Assembly: GCF_029931775.1 (NCBI RefSeq) | Contig: NC_079320.1 | Coordinates: 45,866,021-45,930,020 of the forward strand | Direction of reading: 5' to 3' | Length of the DNA stretch: 64,000 nt | Origin: Euleptes europaea | Lineage: Eukaryota; Chordata; Lepidosauria; Squamata; Sphaerodactylidae | Shown here: in pieces, positions 55,705-64,000 of the stretch | Position numbering within the stretch: position 1 is the stretch's first letter | How the letters are laid out: each line of letters opens with the position of its first letter | Made by a program: the position numbers and the translations under genes | Notes under the pieces: generated by a model | Database searches by the model: none | What the model was told of the DNA's origin: nothing | Seen by the model: only the letters and a program-made list of their open reading frames with translations

Positions 55705-56195
55705 TAGGGTTACCAACTTAGAGTTGTGATATTCGTGGAGATTGGAGGGTGGTGCCTAGGCTTACCAGGTCCTGTGGCTCCATCGGTAGGAGCTTTTTTG
55801 TAGTATGCGGCGTACGTGCGCGCCTGGCTCAATGGACCCATGCGCCTGACAAAATGTGCGCGCACATCCCATGCGACGCACCTATGTCATTTCCAGGTTT
55901 ACTCAGAAATGACGCAGACGCTCTATCAATCTCTGCCGAAACTCTATGGCTTCTCAGCTGGTCGGTGGGCACCCCAGTGCATTGGCGGGATTTTACCCGC
56001 CACCACTGGGCACTTGACAACCCAAGTGGAGCCTGGGCAAAGTGGAGTTGCGGGTGGGGGGGACCTCAACAGAGTATAATGCCACAGACTCCATGCCACA
56101 AAAACAGCTATTTTATCTTGGAGAACGTATTTCTGTAGGCTGGAGAGCAGGTGTAATTCCAGGAAATCTGGGCCCACCTTGAGGTTCACAATCCC
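55705..56195 (+). mobile_element. old hAT MITE copy split by a younger element
   Basis: Outer ends AGGGTTACCAACTTAGAG and CCCACCTTGAGGTTCACAATCCC with GAGTATAATGCCACAGACTC inside belong to the TAGGGTTGCCA family. Interrupted at 55757-56025. Confidence 0.65.
55757..56025 (+). mobile_element. nested CpG-rich hAT element
   Basis: TAGGCTTACCAGG start and TTGACAACCCAA end; flanks GTGGTGCC (55749-55756) and GTGGAGCC (56026-56033) match at 7 of 8. CpG-rich core (GCGGCGTACGTGCGCGCC). Related to, but distinct from, the common MITE. Confidence 0.7.
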
Positions 56196-56199
56196 ATAA

Positions 56200-56635
56200 G
56201 ATTGCAGAGTATTTCAGATGGAATCTAGTATTGTGCAGGCTATACGCACTTCACAGGACTGTAAGTCTCTGACAATATCATCATTATTTCCTTAGCACAC
56301 TTGAGGCCTTGCAGCATTTGAGAGGAGACCCTAATGCATGCAGCCCAGGGACACCACCAGGCCATGGTAGACCTCGTCTTGTCCATCATTGCTGCCTTTG
56401 CCTCATTGGAGGCTTTCAAGCATGAAACAATCAAACTAAGTAACTAGGGTAAGGGGTACCTTGGTGGACCAGGTTTTACAAGACCCGTTTTCCCCAATGT
56501 GGTCCAAAAGACTGGGAACTCTTTAGCAAAACAACCCTTGCCTTTAAACCTTTCTGTCAATAAACAAAGTGGGGATTGTAATACTTGACACATTGAATGT
56601 GCAACGTATGTAATTAATAATATAAGAAGGACAGT
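56200..56635. other. no recognised gene
   Basis: Unique-looking DNA. Confidence 0.5.
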
Positions 56636-56639
56636 GATG

Positions 56640-56790
56640 ATCAGTTCACCTGGAGAAAATGGCTGCTTTGGAAGATGTACTTATGGCATTATACTTTGCT
56701 GAGGTCCCTCCCCAAACCCTTCCCTCCCCAGGCTCCACCTTCAAAATCTCCAGGTATTTCCCAGCTTAGAGCTGGCAACCCTACATGTAA
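56640..56790 (-). mobile_element. truncated hAT MITE, TAGGGTTGCCA family, reverse
   Basis: CAGTTCACCTGGAGAAAATG, GGTCCCTCCCCAAACCC and GAGCTGGCAACCCTA retained; the other half is missing. Confidence 0.75.
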
Positions 56791-56794
56791 TGAA

Positions 56795-57950
56795 TTTGCC
56801 AAAGAAATTAGCCTCATGGATTTATTTTCTTTTTGAAGATGTATTTAAAGTATAACCTAAGGACCATAGATAACTTAGTTCTGATTCATAAACTATCAAG
56901 TATACAAAGCAAAATGGCAAACCAAACTTTCTCTAGGTTCTGAATGGGAATCTTTCTCCCAAAAGACCAGGAGGGTTACATTTGGTGTTCCATGCATTCA
57001 GAGAACCATACCTGGTAAAATAAATATTCTTTTTAAATAACACTGGGCACAATCCAGCCAATTCTGTTTGAAATCCCAATTTGGGTGTAGTGAAATGGAT
57101 TGATTCTTGGTCCTGCCAAACATTTGGAAGGAGAATCAACAGTTTTACTCATCCATAATCTGTGTTCTGAATATGCTCCATTTATTCATTCATTACATGG
57201 CTGAAAACTAGCTGTATATTTTACATTCAGAGCATTCATCCTTGATAGATTGCATACAGTGTCATTGTCAGTACTTAACACATTAATTCTTGGATTTCTT
57301 TAACATGTGCAGTGAAACATTTGGTATGCATAATACAGCAAATATTAGAAAAATGCTATAATATATATTATATGGTATAGGGTTGTTAATTTTAAAAAAT
57401 GTGCTAAAACCTGGAAAAGTCAACTTCTAAAACATTAGGACATACATATTTCATTTGCAAAATATCTCAAAATTGGTGTTGCTTGCAAACCACACTAGTG
57501 ATTCAAACTGAAGTATGCTGTGAACTCTGTCCAGAATGATGTCTTGTAGGCTTCTGTTTTAATTGTTGCTATTCTGCGCAAATTTTTTGAACTAGTCACA
57601 GTAGGTCTTGTAATAAATCATGTGAATTAATCTAAGTGCCATGACCAACTGCACAACGAGTCAGGGCTTGTCCAAATCTATTTTAGAAGTCTGGAATAAA
57701 TATAAAATTATATGGAGACAGATGTTTAATGTATTTCTTCTCTCCCCCCTTCTCAAAACAGGTTTCCTTTTCCCGAATGTGAATTGGGTAAGGCTATTCT
57801 ATTTTTTTTCATTTGACTCACATGTTTTCTATCCTTTGATGCACAAGTTCTTTATTCAACTGCTGAGCAATTCACTTTACCATACAAAAGAAATTTTTTT
57901 AACAAGCTGAACTGAAACCTAGCTGATGCACATACATGCCCAAAGAACTG
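56795..57950. other. no recognised gene
   Basis: AT-rich, repeat-poor DNA over more than 1.1 kb. Confidence 0.5.
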
Positions 57951-57956
57951 GGACTT

Positions 57957-58156
57957 AGGGGTACCAATTTCCAGGTAGGTCCTGGAGTTCTCTTGGAATT
58001 TTTACAAAGATCAGTTCCCCCAGAGGAAATGGCAACTTCAGAGGCTGGACTCAATAGTCCCACATCCTACTGAGCTTCTTCTCCGCAAACCCCGCCTTCC
58101 CCATCCAACATTCCAAAATCTCCAGGGATTTCACATGCTGGAATTGGCAAACCTAA
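57957..58156 (-). mobile_element. degenerate hAT MITE, TAGGGTTGCCA family, reverse
   Basis: TAGGGGTACCAATTTCCAGG start, CAGTTCCCCCAGAGGAAATG, end GAATTGGCAAACCTA. No matching flanks found. Confidence 0.7.
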
Positions 58157-58204
58157 GCAGGAAGATTTAGCACTGGCATGGATGTGGGAGGGGAAGGCAA
58201 CAAG

Positions 58205-58318
58205 GGCAGAAGAAGAAGAAGGGTTCGTTTTTATATGCTGCTTTTCTCTACCTTTAAGGAGTAAAACGGCTTACAATCAAACCGGCTTACAATCGCCTTC
58301 CCTTCCTCTCCCCACAGA
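58205..58318 (-). mobile_element. tRNA-derived SINE, 3' fragment, reverse
   Basis: AGAAGAAGAAGGGTTCG tail, TATATGCTGCTTTTCTCTAC and ACCGGCTTACAATCGCC; head absent. Confidence 0.75.
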
Positions 58319-58689
58319 TGATCAGACTGAGAGAAAATGATTTGGCCTGTGAACTTCATGGCTGGAAGAGGCAGGGGGACTCCCTATAAAGGTTACAGGC
58401 CCATGTGTCAAAACTGGGTTGCGGCTGATATCTCATAAACAGGCATGGGGACAATTGAAAGCAAAACATGTCAATAATAAATTTCACCTTCAGACATGCT
58501 TTCCCCCAAATAAACACTTGTATCTGTTTGTCTCCTGATGGAGACCTCTTCCCACTGCTAGAAGAAACGACAGGGAAGAAGCAGTTTTGTGGAGCAATAC
58601 TCAGTACTCCCAACACTGCAGTTCAAATCTGACTCCCTGCAGCAATTGCTCCAGAAGGTCGGGCCAGAACCAATGGGATGAAATTAAAT

Positions 58690-59030
58690 CAAATTAAATC
58701 AAAAGAGTTTCCGTCTAGACATTAGGAAGAATTTTCTAACCGTTAGAGCGGTTCCTCAGTGGAACAGGCTTCCCCGGGAAGTGGTAACCTCCTTACCTGG
58801 AGGTTTTTAAGAAGAGGTTACATGGACATCTGTCAGCAATGCTGATTCTATGACCTTAAGCAGATGATGAGAGGGAAGGCATCTTGGCCATATTCTGGGC
58901 ATGGAGTAGTGGTCACTGGGTGTGTGTGTGTGGGGGGGAGGTAGTTGTGAATTTCCTGCATTGTGCAGGGGGTTGGACTAGGTGACAATGGTGGTTCCTC
59001 CCAACTCTATGATTCTATTCTATGACATAG
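58690..59030 (+). mobile_element. CR1-like LINE 3' end, forward
   Basis: GTCTAGACATTAGGAAGAAT, GGTTCCTCAGTGGAACAGGC, CAGGGGGTTGGACTAGG and the repeated terminal ATGATTCTATTCTATGA typical of CR1. Forward counterpart of 18225-18545. Confidence 0.88.
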
Positions 59031-59339
59031 CTCATCTACCCTGGCCCGAGCATGGATTTCGACAAATTAAGTCCAGTACTTTGTCCACTATGCCACAGTA
59101 ATTCATGAGTGGCTACCATTTTGTAGCCACGGAGACCAATTTACACTTTATCTTTTCATTTCTTTGTTACATTTTCTCTTATTATATATAAAGAATCAAG
59201 GAGCTGAATTGTTACTACCATGGGCCCACTGTCTGACTGATATCCAGTGTGATGTAATGATTAGACTTAGGAGTCCAGGTTCAACCCTTCAGTCAGCCAT
59301 GAACAGCTTGCTGTTTATGACTTTTGTCATCAAAACAGT

Positions 59340-59662
59340 CATGAAGAAGAAGAAGAGTTGGTTTTTATATGCTGACTTTCTCCGCCACTTAAGGGAGACT
59401 CAAACCGGCTTACAATCATCCTTTCCTTCCCCTCCCCACAACAGACACCCTGTGAAGTAGGTGGGGCTGAGAGAGCTCTAACAGAGCTGTAACTTGCCCA
59501 AGGTCACCCAGCTGGCTCTGTGTGTAGGAATGGTGAAACAAATCCAGTTCACCAGAGTAGTCTCCGCCGCTCATGTGGAGGAGTGGGAAATCAAACCCGG
59601 TTCTCCAGATCAGACTCCACTGCTCCAAACCACTGCTCTTAACCACTACACCACACTGGCTG
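59340..59662 (-). mobile_element. full-length tRNA-derived SINE, reverse
   Basis: Tail GAAGAAGAAGAAGAG, body GACTCAAACCGGCTTACAAT, GGTCACCCAGCTGGCTCTG, head complement ACTACACCACACTGGCT with B box complement GGGAAATCAAACCC. Used as the reference copy for the GC-rich one at 26622-26948. Confidence 0.9.
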
Positions 59663-59669
59663 AAGAAGA

Positions 59670-61430
59670 CAAATCAGCCATGAACAACCCACTCACTGGG
59701 TGACCTTGGTCTAGTCACTCTCTCTCAGCCTAACCCATCTCACAGAAGCAGGATAAAAATATGATAGGCAGCCATATCTAGCCATATCTAGCACAACATT
59801 ACAAAAATGTCAGAAAACTGCATGAAAGTGTTAAGACAGAATTCACGCGTGCTGCTTAAAGCACTTTTGAGCTTTCCTGTTGGTGTTGATATGCTGTGTG
59901 AAAGACAAATGTGCACTTTTACATGCACTCACACCAGGCTTTGAAAGTTACTGATGTATTTAGTGGAAGACAGGTTTACAAATGCATTTCAACTTTCCAG
60001 ATTATTTTTTCTGTGTGTGCCTTGTTGTGGTTTCTCTCTTCTACCCACAAAAAAAGAGGGAGCAAGTCTTCAATATGAATAGTACAAGAGCAAGAAAAAG
60101 AGTTGCCTCTCCAGACAAGCACCTTCCCAATGGGGCCTGCGCATGAAAGCTACATCAGATGCTTCTTTGGACAGACATCACATGGGCTGGGAGAACACGG
60201 CGCACAGTGTTGATATGACATGTGTCAAAAGATCTCTCAGAAAACAGGGACAAGCAGAGCATTTCCAGATGTAGCTCCAAGCAGCCCCAAAAGTCCCATT
60301 TTAGAGTAATCATGGTTGTTTATATATTGTCAGTAGCTGTCTGCCCGGTCTGTGTAGGCTAGGAGCCACCAGTATATGGATCAGTATCCTGAGTACTTTG
60401 TGCTGTAATTCAGAGTGCTACTCACCAGCATTGCCTATCTAGATATCCCATAGATTTTATCTTGCCTTTTTCTTTCTTGTAGGTCTAGTTCCTGGTCCAA
60501 TTGGCCTAAGCAAAAAACAAGTGTAAAGCAGTACCGTCAGTCTACAAGAGACACTTTTTAACGTTCATGTTAAGCTTTTCCACTTTTGTGCCTGGAACAT
60601 ATTCTACAGATTGTACACAAATTGCTTCAGGGAAAAGCATTATTTTGATTGCTTTCTCAGTGTCTATATGGGAATATGGTTTTAAATATTAATTTTGTGG
60701 TATATTTCCCAAGAATCCAATGTAATGTTCAATTATGCATTCCATCTGCAAACCTCTGGCTGCGGATCCCTGCATTAAATAAAAACACAATGTTTAAAGG
60801 AAGGAAAATAGTTCCTAATGTCTCTCCCCCCCCCCACCTTAACTCTTTCTGTTCTGGTGTTTACAGTGCAGGTTTTAGGAGTGAGAGACTAGAATACAAA
60901 TTGCTTGCTGGAATTAGATTGCATGAAAAGACTCCAGTGTTTTAAGCTGAAACTCTTTTCTGGCAATAATTATTGGTGTGAAGGACTCACGTCATTGCCA
61001 CTTAAAATGGCTGGCTGAAGTGAATCAACTGCAAATTACATGCTTTCTGGTGAAATATTTTTCATTGCATCTTTGGACCAAACTAGACACTGTATTTGGC
61101 ATGAGGGCTTTCCCGCATTCTCATTTTCCTCACTTGTGTTGTGTTGGTTTCCCCCCATTCTACTTGTGTTTTTCTTCCTCTAGTGGTCGATTCGATATTA
61201 CATCACTTTATGTCTGGCGTAAAAACCTGCAGTTTAAATATGCATGGAGATATGATGGACATAAACCAGCATATCAAATTGATCACTAGAGGGAGCAAAA
61301 CACATATGGAACTCCCCACCCCCCACCCCAGAAATAAGGAAGGGAAAATAATTTTTGTGAGTAGAAGATTCTAAGTGTGTGGTGGTTTTTTGTTTTGTTT
61401 TGTTTTGTTTGCTAGTCTGACCAGCAGTGG
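59670..61430. other. no recognised gene
   Basis: About 1.8 kb of unique-looking DNA with a C run near 60828-60836 and a TTTTG run near 61393-61410. Confidence 0.5.
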
Positions 61431-61434
61431 ATCT

Positions 61435-61655
61435 TGAACACACGAAGCTGCCTTAGGCTGAGTCAGACCATTGGTCTACCAATGGTCAGTATTGCTTATT
61501 CTAAGTGGCAGTGGCTTTACAGAGTCTGAGGCAGAGGTCTTTTACATCAGTTACTACTGGCTCCTTTTAACTGGTGGTGCCAGAGGTCAAACCTGAGAAC
61601 TTCTGTATGCATGGCAGATGCTTCACCTCTGAGCTATGGTCCTTCCCCCTTCAAG
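61435..61655 (-). mobile_element. tRNA-derived SINE, second family, reverse
   Basis: Body AACACACGAAGCTGCCTTAG, GGCAGTGGCTTTACAGAGTC, then the tRNA-like head on - (complement of GATGCTTCACCTCTGAGC and AGGTCAAACCTGAG). Confidence 0.8.
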
Positions 61656-61724
61656 GCTTTTGACAGCCCTTCCATCTTTTCAGTGGAAATGCCACACTAG
61701 ATGCATACCTATTCTCTCCAGGAT

Positions 61725-61895
61725 CAGCAGAGCAATGCCTATTATATTAGGTGCTTTGGAACACAGGCAGGATAATGCTGCTGCAGTTGTCTTGTTTGTG
61801 GGCTTTCCAGAGGCACCTGGTTGGCCACTGTACGATGCTGGACTCGATGACCTTGGTCTGATCCAGCATGGCCTTTCTTATGTTCTTAGAGATGG
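61725..61895 (+). mobile_element. CR1-like LINE tail piece, forward
   Basis: GAACACAGGCAGGATAATGC, AGAGGCACCTGGTTGGCC, TGGACTCGATGACCTTGG and TCTGATCCAGCATGGCC form a known squamate LINE tail. Confidence 0.75.
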
Positions 61896-62159
61896 AACCT
61901 GGGACCTGCTGTAAGCAAAATATGCGCTCTTCAACTGAGCTCTGTCCTCTCTTTAGCAGTGTAACTGTCTAGTGCCAAGTTATCTGGATCCACTTGGTAA
62001 AGCCTTTGTTGCAGACTAAGAAACTCATAACAGAAGGCAATCTTGAGTAAAACAAATATTCAAAAACACACTTTAACTGTATTGAGCTAACACTATTGAA
62101 GGGGTGGCAGCAAAAAATAAATAAATCGGCTAAACTTAAACAGGCAGACAGAGATACAA

Positions 62160-62335
62160 CCAACATGTTCTGCTGGTGAAAAAGGGAGAATGTGGGGGAG
62201 GTCTTTGACCTCCAAAAATGCTTTGCTGGGGATCATGAGACCTCCCCAGGCAAAAGCCATATGGGACGGGGACTCTAGAACCAAGAGAAATTGGGCAGGA
62301 TTGAGTGAAAAAGCTGACGGGATCCAACCCAGGTT
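62160..62335 (+). repeat. unclassified dispersed repeat, same as 50005-50175
   Basis: CTGGTGAAAAAGGGAGAATG, GCTTTGCTGGGGATCATGAG, GCAAAAGCCATATGGGACGG, GAGTGAAAAAGCTG, GGATCCAACCCA. Confidence 0.55.
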
Positions 62336-62339
62336 TTCC

Positions 62340-64000
62340 ACAGAAATGCAAGGCTATGGGCTAGGTTTTGCAGATGCCAAATTCTGTCTTAGCTGTTCAG
62401 AAAGATGCCAAACCTAAATCAGCCAGACTGAACCTGACTCTTCATTTTGTGTAATGTTTTTTTAAAGGCCTGGGATGAGCACTGAGGACCTGGGGAGCTA
62501 CTAGATATAGCAAAAAACAAATGAAATTATAATAGAATTATTTGTTCCATTTCATTGCTTCAAAAGAATTGACATTTATAAAACTGCTGTCCTTAATGTT
62601 CCAGAAAGCAGGTAGCCAGGTGTTCAGGCATCTTAGCTTAATGATGGAAATCTAAGTGACTCTATTGGGATGTAGTGATGACAGGCATAGTAAAAGAGCA
62701 GACCTTAGCTTCTCTCCTGAGACAATCAAGAGATTTCCAGTCCAGGTTTGGTAAAAGTAGAGTTTCAAGTAACACCCCTAAGCAGATCTGTTATTTCTAT
62801 ACTGAGAACATTAACTTTGGCCTCTTGTTAGCACTCTTGGCAAAGTCATTGTAATAGGAGACATTATAGTACAAGTTATAGCAGTTAGAATTGGCTTGGA
62901 CACTCTATCAGTCTTCTAGATTGAATTTCCGAGGACTGATGGCAGAATGATCTCAGGGAAAAATCACTTTCTTTGTCTCTGGCTGCTAAGTTACAAGCCA
63001 GATAAGACATAAACTTAAGTCTGTTTAGCCTTATAAGTTTTGGTGGGGATAAATCTGCTTGAATGTTTGTCTACTTTGTTGCCTAGTTTATGAACTAGCT
63101 GTTTGAAGTGTTTTCTGTAGTATAGTGCAATATATATATTTTCTATTAACATCAAAGATGCTGAGATTTTTGACATAAACATGATAGGCAACTTCCTCGT
63201 CTGCATATGACTGACTCTTATTTGGACGGTTTTCTGTCAAAATTTGTGTTAAGTACCATGCTGAGCAGATTTGTACCTGCATAGCAATCACTTATCTTAC
63301 CTTAGTAATAACTAATAAGCAAGTTGCTGCCTGTGGCCATCTTTTTTGTTTGCATAAAGAGTCATATTCCCTGGAGTAGTGGCTGAATCATTAAAGTGAC
63401 CTACCTGTCAAGGATACGATCTCTTGTAGCCGTATCCTTGATGGGTATCCTTTTTTTTAAAAATAAAAAAGTTGGAAGCAGTAGCTATAGAGGTGGGATG
63501 GGGGCAGCAGTCTAATCAAGCAAATGGACTGACAGGAATGATCTGTTTCCTAGTTGGGACCAGAGAGAAAACCAGTGGGTTATTCACCATTTCTAATTAG
63601 CATGCAATGATTTTATTTTGAGTGGCTGTCTGTGAGACTGAACTATCTTTCTCTGCTTGGTCGACAGCCAAATTGGCAAGTAACTGACAAGCCAGGGTTG
63701 GGTTATATTCCTAATCCTCTTCAAGGAGAGGGAAGAATATATTAGAATAATCATCAATACAGTTAAAAACATTCATTTTCGTATTTTGTTGTGTTCTCTT
63801 TATGACTTCCCTACCTTGCGTTATATTAAATTTCTACTTTTCCCTCCTCACTTCTGTGTGGGGTTTGCTACGTCGGGCTGTTTGCATATGCTATGGGGTT
63901 AAACCTGTGTAAAGAGAGAGGGAGCCTGGGGATGCTGGGATCCTTCTGGTACAAATCATGAGGAGGAAGGAAATCTAAGGTGGTAGCAGATACGTTTGCC
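62340..64000. other. no recognised gene
   Basis: Unique AT-rich DNA. A small 11-bp hairpin (TCAAGGATACG, 63408-63418, with CGTATCCTTGA, 63431-63441) is the only structure noted. Confidence 0.5.

Noticed and set aside
1-64000. CRISPR array, operons, bacterial-type regulators
   Set aside because: Vertebrate DNA with introns and SINEs; no direct-repeat/spacer array found.

Overview
This is a 64 kb piece of vertebrate nuclear DNA, most likely from a squamate reptile. It carries introns with GT/AG borders, a CpG island and a dense load of interspersed repeats. The repeat spectrum is the main clue: a Sauria-type SINE with ACCTTT-like tail, a BovB-type LINE 3' end, a 5S rRNA-derived SINE, tRNA-derived SINEs, CR1-like LINE tails and many short hAT transposons with 8-bp target duplications. 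A gecko seems possible from the look of the SINE and hAT families, but I could not test that.

Only two genes can be supported. TLR2 (Toll-like receptor 2) lies on the + strand, with its whole 780-residue coding sequence in one exon (5779-8121) behind a splice acceptor. SFRP2 (secreted frizzled-related protein 2) lies on the - strand in three coding exons (27471-26964, 24500-24420, 21822-21518). Together they give a 297-residue protein with signal peptide, frizzled-type cysteine-rich domain and netrin-like domain. The convergent TLR2/SFRP2 arrangement matches the order known from other tetrapods; RNF175, which lies between them in mammals, is not visible here. The genes do not form one pathway: TLR2 is an innate immune receptor at the membrane and SFRP2 is an extracellular Wnt modulator.

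Layout: 1-5.7 kb is repeat-rich flank; 5.8-9 kb is TLR2 and its probable 3' UTR; 9-21 kb is intergenic; 20.7-27.5 kb is SFRP2; 26.8-28.0 kb is the CpG island over SFRP2 exon 1 and its promoter. From 28 to 64 kb there is no recognisable protein gene, only unique AT-rich DNA mixed with SINEs, LINE tails and hAT elements.

The most striking sequence structures are: a 37-bp perfect inverted repeat around a 9-nt loop (44246-44328); two adjacent hairpins sharing a nearly identical 43-nt loop (9422-9634); a 1,745-bp fold-back hAT element with exact 8-bp target duplication and internal tandem units (51942-53686); and a SINE sitting about 15 nt from the SFRP2 exon 1 splice donor that has become as GC- and CpG-rich as the island around it.
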